Positions 40,805-48,986 of a stretch of 64,000 nt of DNA are shown here, one piece after another. A program made the position numbers and the translations under genes. The stretch comes from Sipunculus nudus (lineage: Eukaryota; Annelida; Sipuncula; Golfingiida; Sipunculidae): contig JAPPUL010000069.1 of assembly GCA_026874595.1 (NCBI GenBank), forward strand, positions 1,488,001-1,552,000, written 5' to 3'. The notes below the pieces were generated by a model that did not search any database, was not told the DNA's origin, and saw only the letters and a program-made list of their open reading frames with translations. Within the stretch, counting starts at the first letter, position 1; every line of letters starts with the position of its first letter.

Positions 40805-41465
40805 TATTATCTTTGTTCAAGTTGCCTTTTATACTATTAGTTATGAATAATATAATAGCGCAATATAAAAATAACACAACACTAATTTTTAAGATAAATG
40901 AAATAATAAGGATCTAACATGTTATTTTTAAGCTCAATATCCACAAGTTTTGTGTTAAGTATCTTTTAAGTTTATGGTATCAAGGTTATTTAGAAACTAT
41001 TGCATAGTTTCTAAATAGTGGTAAATATAAGGTTAGGATGGTTAAAGCAAGAGAGTTATACTATATTTAATTAATTGTTTTATCATATTTTTTCCGTATG
41101 ATTTTAATATCACGATATTAATTATTCTAACGAATATAAGAAAAAGTATTCTAAAGGAATTTATGGGTTAAAAATTATTGATATTAGTATTCTAACAAGT
41201 ATAAGAAAAGAGGTTCTAAATTAATCTTTTTAACTTTACATAAGTTTAACTTAGAATAATTTTAATTTATTTTAAATATAATACTTATTAAATACCTTGC
41301 AGGACCTCCTGTCCTAATAGTTTAGCATAGGTTAAATCTAGCATAACTCCAATTTATTCCCGAGAATACCTCTAACACTGATGTTTTGCTTTTTGAGCTA
41401 AATTTATTATTTTCCCTTAGAGCGTTTGCTGACAAATAATTAGCACTAATAAGGTTATATAAAAC
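40805..41465. other. Intergenic region with a long perfect hairpin and direct repeats
   Basis: No gene is seen in 660 bp. A 13-bp perfect inverted repeat with a 3-nt loop (ATTTAGAAACTAT-TGC at 40988-41003 and its complement to 41016) stands out. Two imperfect ~40-bp direct repeats lie at about 41108-41150 and 41178-41220 (shared TATTCTAAC...TATAAGAAAA). A small dyad GGACCTCCTGTCC occurs near 41303. The hairpin could be a transcription terminator or a relic of a mobile element end; no T-run follows it. Confidence 0.5.
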
Positions 41466-41714
41466 ATGAAAAAAATATCATTAAAAGAGGTAGATAACAT
41501 AGCTCAGCTTGCCAGGGTATATTTAACTGATTAAGAAAAGGAGAAGTTTTAAAAGGAACTTAGTAATATTTTAACCTACGTTGATAAAATTAACGAGTTA
41601 GATACATCTAATATAGAGCCTACAGCACATATCTTGGATATAAATAATGTATTTTGTAAGGATATAGTTAAAGATAGTGTGTCAGTAGGGGATATTATAT
41701 ACCTTGCTCCCTAG
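41466..41714 (+). pseudogene. gatC: gatC-like pseudogene with two in-frame stops
   Basis: The 83-codon frame keeps the GatC pattern: MKKISLKEVDNIAQLARVYL, then EKEKF, ILTYVDKINELDTSNIEPT and NNVFCKDIV. GatC is the small subunit of the Asp/Glu-tRNA amidotransferase. TAA codons occur at 41532-41534 and 41550-41552, either side of EKEKF, where the family has polar residues. No gatA or gatB follows. The frame is otherwise intact, so the nonsense changes look recent; a functional gatC should exist elsewhere in the genome if the indirect pathway is used. Confidence 0.75.
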
Positions 41715-41805
41715 TCATCATGATAATTTTATAGTTACCAAAAGTAATATAATGATTAGTAAGGGAGTTTTTAAATATCCATTATAATAATAACCGGGGC
41801 AAGAA

Positions 41806-42357
41806 ATGTCAGATGATAATAATATTAAAGAACTGCCAGATGAAAGTACTATTAAAGTTAATGATAATAAGATTAAAAATATATATAAGATTAAAAATAT
41901 ATATTCAGATAGAATATTTAAAATATTTGTTGATTATTGTGATAAGAAAGTATGATTTTTCATACATACATAGAATTACTAAGCAAGAGTTGGAGTGTAT
42001 AAGTGGGCTTGGAAAAGTTAAATAGGTAAAGAGTTAGGTGTAACTAAGGAAAGGGTTAGGCAAAGAGAAAAAAAGGTTAGCAAGCATTTTTCTCTTTATT
42101 TTAGTGTAATAGGGGATTACCTTATAGATAATTATTTTTATGAAAAACCAGTTATTAATCCATCAGATATTTTTAAGGTTTATAGTGATGAAAGAGAGAG
42201 CTTAATTATTGGATATGCACTAAAGGAAGGAGCTTTAAATAGGGTACAATATTTTAAAGAAATAGACCTTTTCCTTATTGATCATGACGTACAAAGGGTC
42301 AAAAACAAGTTAAATAAATTAGGTACAATTATAGAAGATGCCTTAAGTTACGATGAT
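41806..42357 (+). pseudogene. Broken 5' part of the helicase gene, with a sigma-region-4-like helix-turn-helix
   Basis: ATG 41806 opens a frame (MSDDNNIKELPDESTIK) that stops at 41953-41955. A family-like stretch (ITKQELECISGLG) continues in the +1 frame, and from 42022 the original frame resumes with IGKELGVTKERVRQRE, a helix-turn-helix resembling sigma-70 region 4.2. The frame then runs without a stop into the helicase at 42358. The ends and the helicase thus share one frame, with two compensating indels of ~70 bp spacing. There is also an 18-bp tandem duplication (AAGATTAAAAATATATAT) near 41870. Either the gene is dead at the 5' end or translation restarts downstream. Confidence 0.6.
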
Positions 42358-45216
42358 ATGAAGGACTTAGTAGAAAAGAGCTTAGTAAGTAATGGGATAG
42401 ATTTTATTACCTTAAAAGATTTTGAAAAGTATTTTGAAAGCAAGATATATAATCAGTTTAAAAAATATAGACCTTTTAAAGAGGCCCGTGAGTATGTTAG
42501 GTCCCTTGGTTTAGGTGGTTATAAGGAATGGCGAGAGTGGGCAAGGTCAGATGAAAGACCTGATGACATTCCTTATAGTCCTAATAGTGTTTACAAAGAT
42601 AAAGGCTGGGTAAATATTTCTGATTGGTTAGGCTCAAAAACGGTTAGAAAAACATGGGGAGCAAGAGGCATTGAGTATAGACCTTTTGAAGAGGCCCGGG
42701 AGTACGCTAGGTCTCTTAAGTTAAAGGGTACAAAGGAATGGTATGAGTGGGCAAAGTCTGATGAAAGACCTGATGACATTCCTTATAGTCCTAATAGTGT
42801 TTACAAAGATAAAGGCTGGCAAGGCTATGCTGATTGGTTAGGCACAGGCCGGGTTAGAGGTACAGGGTTCCGTCCTTTTGAAGAGGCCCGGGAGTATGTT
42901 AGATCTCTTAAGTTAAATGGTGTCGAGGAATGGTATGAGTGGGCAAGGTCTGATAAAAGACCCAATGACATTCCTGTTAGCCCAAATCATTTTTACAAAG
43001 ATAAAGGCTGGCAAGGCTATGGTGATTGGTTAGGCACAGGACGGGTTCAGGCAACTAACCTTCGTCCTTTTGAAGAGGCACGGGAGTATGTTAGATCTCT
43101 TAAGTTAAATGGTGTCGAGGAATGGTATGAGTGGGCAAGGTCTGATAAAAGACCCAATGACATTCCTGTTAGCCCAAATCATTTTTACAAAGATAAAGGC
43201 TGGCAAGGCTATGGTGATTGGTTAGGTATTAGAAGTGTTTGGAATACAAATGCTATAAAGGTATTTGTCAAGGATATAATAGACCATATACCTAGTCTTG
43301 AAAACGTAGAATTATATTCTTTTATGCTTCGTAAAGGCCTTTTAACGTTAACAGAAAGCAACCAGCATAAAGGTTTTGTTAAGGATATTAGTAAAGGGCG
43401 TATTCCCTTAAAAGATTTGAAGGAATGGGCAGAAGGGGACTCTGAAGAATTACCAAAGCCTAAGGTCCTCAGGCTTCCCTTCAATCTCAATATTTCTTTT
43501 GCAGAAGGAGACTCTGAAGAATTATCAAAGCCTAAGGGGCAAGCTAATGAAATAGAGGATAGTTCAGCAGATAATTTAGACGAACTTAATGAGGATGAGG
43601 ACCTTGGAGAGGTTAAGGATATTGATGAAGCTATTAGAAGTAAAAAAAGCTTACCTGTTGTAAGGGCTAAAGACGCTCTTAAGAGTGCTGAGGTTCTTTG
43701 TGCTAGTAGTGATGAAGAAGCTGTTGAGTTTTATATAGCTTCTGGTGTTACTAAGATTTGGAAATATGCTTACCATAATGAGGCTGAGGCTATTGAAGAG
43801 GTTAATAATTTTAAAGTTAATGAATACTCTGCTAGGGTAAGGGAAAGGTTTTTAACTCAGTATAATGGTGCTAAGGCTCTTATTATACCTGGGGGTTATA
43901 GTTTTTCAAAGGACGGTAAATACTATGAACCTAATCTAATGCAGAGGCTTATAGCGTTTAGGGTATTAATGGAAAGGAGGGTGGGCAACTTTTCTGGGAC
44001 AGGGGCTGGCAAGACTTTAGGGGCTATATTAGCTGCAAGGGTTTGTGAGGCAAGGGTAACTATTATAATTTGTCCTAATACGGTTGTGGATATATGGAAG
44101 GATAATATTAAGTTAATATATCCTGATTCATTAGTGTACACAAAAGAGATAGTTAGTGGTTTAGGGGGGAAGAATACTTACATAGTATTAAACTATGAGA
44201 TGTTTCAACAGGCTGATTCAGAAGATAAGGTTTTAGGCTTAATTAGGAATTCAGTTGACTTAATTGTATTAGATGAGGTTCATTATTCAAAGCAAAGGTA
44301 TGAGAAGAAGAGTAGCAAAAGGCGAAAGCTTATTAATAGGTTATTATCTTTGTCTAGGCAGAGGAATCCTGATTTAAGGGTTCTTGGGTTGAGTGCGACA
44401 CCGGTTATTAACAATTTATATGAGGGTAAGTCTCTTTTGGATATGATACTTGGTAATAAGGTTGATTTAGATACTAAAGAGACAATACCTAATGCGGTAG
44501 CTTTATTTGAGAAGTTTACTACTATTGGGGTGAGGCAGGTTCCTGAGTATGAGATTGATCTTGATACAAAGTTTATAGACGTTGATTGTTCTAGGTATCT
44601 TGATGAGATTAGAGATATTGGCAAGGGTCAGGTTTTAGAGCTTGAGAGTATTTTAACAATGGCTCGCTTAAAGACTATACTTAAAGAGATAAGACCCCAG
44701 ACTGTTATTTATACTAATTATGTTGGTAATGTTATTTTAGACCTCCTTTATTGTGCTGTTAAAAGAGAGGGATACAGTGTTGGGCTTTATACAGGGGAAT
44801 ACAAAAGTGGACTAAAGCCATTTTTGGATAAACAGATAGACGTACTGATTGGTTCGGATGCGATTGCAACTGGTGTAGATGGTTTACAATTTGTATCGAA
44901 CAGGTTAATTTTAAACACTTTACCTTGGACTAATGCTCAGTATACACAACTTATAGGCAGGTTACATAGGCAGGGTCAAGTAAGGGAAAAGGTTAAGGTA
45001 GTTATACCCAAGACTTATGCTGATATTGGTGATGAGAGGTGGTCTTATTGTGATTCGAAGTGGAAGAGGATCATGTATAAGGCGACTATTGGTGATTGTG
45101 TTGTAGATGGTGTTATACCTCTTGGTGAGCTTAGGTCACCTGAGCAGGCGTTAAATGATGCTTTAGAGTGGTTTAAGAGGTTGGATGCTGAAAGGTTGGA
45201 TAAGTTAGTTGTTTAA
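42358..45216 (+). CDS. SNF2-type helicase with four internal repeat units
   Basis: 952 residues from the first in-frame ATG. Four ~64-70-residue units, each starting RPF(K/E)EAREY(V/A)RSL and ending GDWLG-like, cover ~38-300; they resemble the phage-integrase repeat unit seen in algal and plankton-virus proteins. Units 3 and 4 are almost identical as DNA. After a linker with a duplicated AEGDSEEL block, the SF2/SNF2 motor follows: GTGAGKT Walker A, LDEVH, GLSATPV, and QLIGRLHRQGQ. It probably remodels DNA or protein-DNA complexes, perhaps in mobile-element biology or defence. The frame extends upstream without a start into a broken 5' region. Confidence 0.8.
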   Translation: MKDLVEKSLVSNGIDFITLKDFEKYFESKIYNQFKKYRPFKEAREYVRSLGLGGYKEWREWARSDERPDDIPYSPNSVYKDKGWVNISDWLGSKTVRKTWGARGIEYRPFEEAREYARSLKLKGTKEWYEWAKSDERPDDIPYSPNSVYKDKGWQGYADWLGTGRVRGTGFRPFEEAREYVRSLKLNGVEEWYEWARSDKRPNDIPVSPNHFYKDKGWQGYGDWLGTGRVQATNLRPFEEAREYVRSLKLNGVEEWYEWARSDKRPNDIPVSPNHFYKDKGWQGYGDWLGIRSVWNTNAIKVFVKDIIDHIPSLENVELYSFMLRKGLLTLTESNQHKGFVKDISKGRIPLKDLKEWAEGDSEELPKPKVLRLPFNLNISFAEGDSEELSKPKGQANEIEDSSADNLDELNEDEDLGEVKDIDEAIRSKKSLPVVRAKDALKSAEVLCASSDEEAVEFYIASGVTKIWKYAYHNEAEAIEEVNNFKVNEYSARVRERFLTQYNGAKALIIPGGYSFSKDGKYYEPNLMQRLIAFRVLMERRVGNFSGTGAGKTLGAILAARVCEARVTIIICPNTVVDIWKDNIKLIYPDSLVYTKEIVSGLGGKNTYIVLNYEMFQQADSEDKVLGLIRNSVDLIVLDEVHYSKQRYEKKSSKRRKLINRLLSLSRQRNPDLRVLGLSATPVINNLYEGKSLLDMILGNKVDLDTKETIPNAVALFEKFTTIGVRQVPEYEIDLDTKFIDVDCSRYLDEIRDIGKGQVLELESILTMARLKTILKEIRPQTVIYTNYVGNVILDLLYCAVKREGYSVGLYTGEYKSGLKPFLDKQIDVLIGSDAIATGVDGLQFVSNRLILNTLPWTNAQYTQLIGRLHRQGQVREKVKVVIPKTYADIGDERWSYCDSKWKRIMYKATIGDCVVDGVIPLGELRSPEQALNDALEWFKRLDAERLDKLVV

Positions 45217-45277
45217 TATACGGGTTATAGTTTAGTTTAAGGTGTTCAAGGGGGTTTAAAAAGGTTTTATATTAGTA

Positions 45278-45403
45278 TTAACCATTTTCTAAGACTCTTT
45301 TTCTAAAGAGGCTAGTAAAGAGTTTAATTTCACCTAGGCTTACACCTAGTGTATTAGATATATCTTCTAGTGATTTACCTTCACCGATAAGTTTTGCAAT
45401 TTT
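45278..45403 (-). pseudogene. C-terminal relic of a helix-turn-helix protein, copy 1
   Basis: The minus strand reads HKIAKLIGEGKSLEDISNT, then a helix-turn-helix-like turn, ending at a stop 45278-45280. Compared with copy 2 (45895-45985) the last ~15 codons are in a shifted frame; an alternative frame reads NSLLASLEKES, matching SSLLRALEKDS there. The 5' part is missing: at 45404 the sequence switches to an unrelated gene on the other strand. Confidence 0.45.
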
Positions 45404-45790
45404 GTGTGTGGTGAAGCTATATTAGCCCAAAAACTCCCAAATGAGGTATATAGTTTTGATCATATAGCGATAAATGAGTATGGTATTCCATCTGATAGTA
45501 TGAGTGTATCTTTAGAAAGCGCTTCATTAGATATTGCAGTTTTTAGTCTTTCTCTTATGGGGAGTAATTTTAAAGATTATATAAAGGAAGCCTTTAGGAC
45601 CCTTAAGTTGGATGGTTTCCTTTATATTGTTGAGGCGACTAGTCGATTTAAAAATATTGATTCTTTTTGTAAGAGTTTAGAGTTAATGGGTTTTGGTGTA
45701 GAAAGCCCTAAGCAGTTTGGGCAGTTTACTTTGATTAGGGCAACAAAGAGAATACAGGATTTTAATGAGTTAGTATCCATAAGTTTTTAA
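45404..45790 (+). CDS. Rrp8-like SAM methyltransferase, N-terminally truncated
   Basis: 128 residues. DIAVFSLSLMGSNFKDYIKE followed by AFRTLKLDGFLYIVEATSRF is the signature of Rrp8-like methyltransferases (eukaryotic Rrp8 methylates rRNA). The frame begins abruptly at CGEAILAQ, the end of the SAM-binding motif I; the preceding strand and loop are absent and replaced by a fragment of a different gene. In some organisms such a domain is fused to helicases like the one just upstream, so it may be the detached end of that gene. Lacking a complete SAM site, it is probably inactive. Confidence 0.65.
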   Translation: MCGEAILAQKLPNEVYSFDHIAINEYGIPSDSMSVSLESASLDIAVFSLSLMGSNFKDYIKEAFRTLKLDGFLYIVEATSRFKNIDSFCKSLELMGFGVESPKQFGQFTLIRATKRIQDFNELVSISF

Positions 45791-46338
45791 TAAGAATTAT
45801 TATGTGGGTATTAGTTATTGATAATAGATATTTAATAAGTTGCTATAGTCATTTTAGATAAGTTATAAGAACAGTTAATATATTTGGTGGTGGTCATTTT
45901 TCAAGAGTCTTTTTCTAAAGCTCTTAACAAAGAGCTTAATTTTGTATAGTGTTCTTTTTCCAAATTAGTTTAACAATTTTATGTGGTATCGTTATTTAGG
46001 AGTACTAAAGAGTTCTTCTAGATTTTATTATAGTTATTTTGTATTATTTTACTTTGAATATTATCTTAGAGGAAAGGTTTGCTTTAAAATATTACACTAT
46101 CCTAAGACAGTCTTTTAAGAAAATCATAAGTTTTATAACCTGAATAATAGAACTAAATAATACCCCTAATAAATAAGTCTTTATTAGTTTGCCTAAAAGG
46201 CTCATAATCTTTTATTTATTTATTTCGGATTATGTTTTATATATTTCATTTTTACTGCTATAGAAGAGACTTTGGAGTTGCTATTAAGATTACAAAAAGG
46301 TCTTTATTAGTTAGTTTACTTATTGGGGAGAATACTCT
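45791..46338. other. Intergenic region with a second helix-turn-helix relic
   Basis: No intact gene. At 45895-45985 the minus strand carries a diverged copy of the relic at 45278-45403 (HKIVKLIWKK, then shifted to SSLLRALEKDS). The rest is AT-rich without recognisable coding content. A possible promoter for the following gene was not identified. Confidence 0.45.
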
Positions 46339-47072
46339 ATGGTAAAGGCTTACAATAGTAAAACAATAGTTCATGTTAAAGCGGGAGGTAGTGGTGATGG
46401 AAGTTCTTGGGCTAATGCTTTTAGTGATCTTCAAAAAGGGATTGACAAGGCTTATGGAGTGGCAAAAAATACAATAAGATAGTTAGGGTACATGTAGCTA
46501 AAGGTACTTATAAGCCGAGTAGTCATCCTAATGTAGGTAAGGGTAACCGTGAAAAGCATTTTTCTTTACGTAATGGAGTTGAGGTTATTGGTGGGTATTC
46601 TGCTAATGGTGATGAAAACAATCCTGACCTTTATGAGACTATTTTAAGTGGTGATATTGGCACAAAAGATGATAGTGTGTATCATATTTTTTATCATCCT
46701 GATGGTACTAGCTTAGATAATACCGCAAAGTTAACAGGGGTTACAATTACTAAAGGTAATGCTAATGGTGATGAAGAGCATAATGTTGGAGGGGTGGTGT
46801 ATAATAGTTATAATTCTTCACCAGAGTTAAATGATTGTGAGTTTACTAATAACGAGGCTGAAGGAGAAGTAGGGGGCGGGATATTTAATGATTCTTCTTC
46901 ACCAAAGTTAACTGACTGTGAGTTTACCAACAACAAGGCTGTAAAAGGAGGTGGGGCGATATATAGTGATAAAGACAGTAAGCCTAACTTTGATGCTGAT
47001 ACTAAAAAGACATTTACTCTTAGTAATGATCCTTATGGTAAGAATAATGCTAACTTTAAAGAAGCTAGTTAG
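46339..47072 (+). pseudogene. Parallel beta-helix surface protein, frameshifted
   Basis: ATG 46339 opens MVKAYNSKTIVHVKAGGSG, like the start of right-handed beta-helix or polymorphic outer-membrane-type proteins. The frame shifts near 46467 at an A-run and stops at 46481; the rest continues in the +2 frame from GKKYNKIVRVHVAKGTY through two helix coils with the repeated motif LNDCEFTNNEAEG / LTDCEFTNNKAVKG, ending at 47072. No signal peptide or membrane anchor is seen. At ~240 codons it is short for the family. A single indel, in a homopolymer, could also be a sequencing error. Confidence 0.65.
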
Positions 47073-47084
47073 TAATATTGCCTT

Positions 47085-47210
47085 AAAGTAATAACCATTC
47101 TTTTATAGAGATAAGTATAGTTAGTTTATTAACTATTTACTAGGCTTTTAAATTATAAGTTATCGAAAAATACTTGCCTAATTACTCAAGTTTTTATTAA
47201 CTTAAGCTAA
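47085..47210. repeat. Dispersed intergenic repeat, copy 1 (copy 2 at about 55055-55190)
   Basis: About 125 bp are shared with 55055-55190 at high identity (common blocks: CATTCTTTTATAG, TTATTAACTATTTA, AAAATACTTGCCTAATT, TTAACTTAAGCTAA). It follows a stop codon and precedes a start codon here, and lies between the AlbA_2 gene and a lipoprotein pseudogene there. The right end can form a hairpin (CTTAAGTT...AACTTAAG in copy 2). It is possibly a mobile or processed intergenic element. Confidence 0.6.
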
Positions 47211-47245
47211 CTTTAATTAAGTAATCTAATGGATAGGAGGATAAT

Positions 47246-47851
47246 ATGGCTCAACTAACAGTTGGTGGGATAATTAGTAATTCAATTAAGTTGTTTTTAG
47301 AAAATGCTTTATCACTTATTGGATCAATTGTTTTATGGCTAATAACCATATGGATACCTTATATTAATCTTTGAACAACTATAGCAGTGATAGGGCATTT
47401 ACCGATTGCATTAAGTAATGGTAAGGTAATAGCTCCTCTTGAAATATTTAGTTCTAAATACAGAAAAAAGATAGCGGATGTATTATTATTAGGCGGGCTA
47501 TTTATAATGGGAACTATGTATGGGCTTATGTTTTTTCTCATTCCTGCTTATGTAGCCATCATAGCTTGGGTATTATCTTATCCGCTTTTGCTAGATAAGG
47601 ATATAAACCCTATTGAAGCTATGAGACTTAGCAATAAGCTTACCTTTGGTAAAAAGTGGACTATATTTTTAGGCGGCTTTGGATTATTTTTATTAGTTTC
47701 TATTCCAACTATTATACTATACGCTATTTTTGATTATATATCTCCTATTTTGTCTGCATTATTTATGTTCATTGGATATATAATTCTATTCTCTATAAGC
47801 GTTACAACAATAGGATATATTTATGGTGAACTTACTAAAGAGAATAATTAA
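47246..47851 (+). pseudogene. Multi-pass membrane protein with an in-frame TGA
   Basis: 202 codons, ribosome binding site GGATAGGAGGATAAT before ATG 47246. About six hydrophobic segments and the Gly/Lys-rich loop NKLTFGKKW resemble small integral membrane proteins of the DUF975 type. Codon 43 (47372-47374) is TGA, in WIPYINL*TTIAVIG, where one base change would give GGA. Other genes here end in TGA, so recoding is unlikely. The remaining 159 codons could be translated from an internal start. Function unknown. Confidence 0.6.
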
Positions 47852-48176
47852 GCTATAAATGATAAAACTTAAGTTTATAAAACTTAAATAGTAAATAAGA
47901 ATATTCTTTATTTATTATTTAATGGCTAGTATAAGTCAACATTCTATGATTTTGTTGTTTAATGAGAAGGGGTGCCTGGTTTGTTTATTATTAGAGAGGG
48001 GGACTTATGGTAGTTGCTATTATATATAGATCTGATTCATCCATTTCCTAAGCCATCTTTATGTTTATATTAAAAATAAAAACACTCCCTTTAGCTAAAT
48101 CTTATTAAAGTTAAATCTTATTAAAAGAGGATAGAAGGTAATTTAGTATTTTTGTAAAATATTGTGGATAACTATT
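47852..48176. other. Intergenic region upstream of napF, no gene seen
   Basis: AT-rich, with an imperfect hairpin just after the preceding gene (AAACTTAAGTTTATAAAACTT) and two tandem TTAAATCTTATTAAA copies at about 48100-48125. No FNR-like or NarP-like dyad was clear. The napF promoter is presumably here. Confidence 0.4.
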
Positions 48177-48680
48177 ATGGATAAAATGGATAGGAGGGAA
48201 TTTTTTAGGTCTCTCTTTTTACAAAAGAAGCAAACTATTGATGTAAAGCGTATTAGGCCTCCTTATAACAATGATGATGTGCTTTTCCAACGTTATTGCA
48301 AGGAGTGTGGTGGTAAATGTGTAGGAGTCTGTGAAGAGGAGATTATTCGGATAGACAAGGAAGATAACACACCATATTTAGATTTTAAAGAGAATGGTTG
48401 TACTTTTTGTCAAAAGTGTGCTGAGGCCTGTGATTTTGGAGTATTAGATACTAGTATTTATGAAGGTATAAATAAGGTTAATGCGCTGCCTGCTATAGGC
48501 GAGTCTGAGTGTTTGGCTTGGAATAAAGTTATTTGTAGTAGTTGTAGGGAGATTTGTCCTGAGAAGGCAATAAAGTTTTTGGTTTTATGGAACCCTAAGG
48601 TGCAAGCAGACAAATGTACGGGTTGCGGGTTATGTATTTCAGTTTGCCCTAAAGAAGCTATTAAGATTAGTGCTTTATAA
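48177..48680 (+). CDS. napF: NapF-like ferredoxin of the periplasmic nitrate reductase system
   Basis: 167 residues from ATG 48177; a TTG five codons earlier is possible. The N-terminus MDKMDRREFFRSLF is characteristic of NapF. Three or four 4Fe-4S sites are visible: YCKECGGKCVGVCEEE, CTFCQKCAEACDFG, CSSCREICPEKA and CTGCGLCISVCPKEA. NapF is cytoplasmic and binds NapA, and is thought to act in its maturation or electron supply. It is the first gene of napF-napA-napB-napD, all on the plus strand. Confidence 0.88.
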   Translation: MDKMDRREFFRSLFLQKKQTIDVKRIRPPYNNDDVLFQRYCKECGGKCVGVCEEEIIRIDKEDNTPYLDFKENGCTFCQKCAEACDFGVLDTSIYEGINKVNALPAIGESECLAWNKVICSSCREICPEKAIKFLVLWNPKVQADKCTGCGLCISVCPKEAIKISAL

Positions 48681-48986
48681 AAAAGGCTATTCTACTATTT
48701 TCTTTAATTATGGGTTGTATTAAGGACTCTAATAAGAAGGGTAGTTGTACTATTCTTACAATTTAGGTAATATTTACTTTTTTAATATTTACTTTTTGCT
48801 TGTACTATAAAGAAGACTAGAGATTATAAGCAAACTATTAATGATTATTAATGATTATAGAAGTATTTTTCAAGATAGTTGTTTTATATTTTTTTTAGGT
48901 ATAGAAGTTTGTTTTTAGTTCTTCTTAAGGAAGATAGGTTTTGGATATTTAGCTAGTATAAAATAATATTTCTAAGGAGACTGTTA
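48681..48986. other. napF-napA intergenic region
   Basis: 306 bp without a gene. Exact tandem duplications occur (TTTACTTTTTTAATA and TTAATGATTA units). AAGGAGACTG precedes the napA start. Confidence 0.4.

Noticed and set aside
47246-47851. Alternative genetic code with TGA as a sense codon
   Set aside because: Cas6, Cas4 and other intact genes end at TGA with correct protein lengths and overlapping starts.
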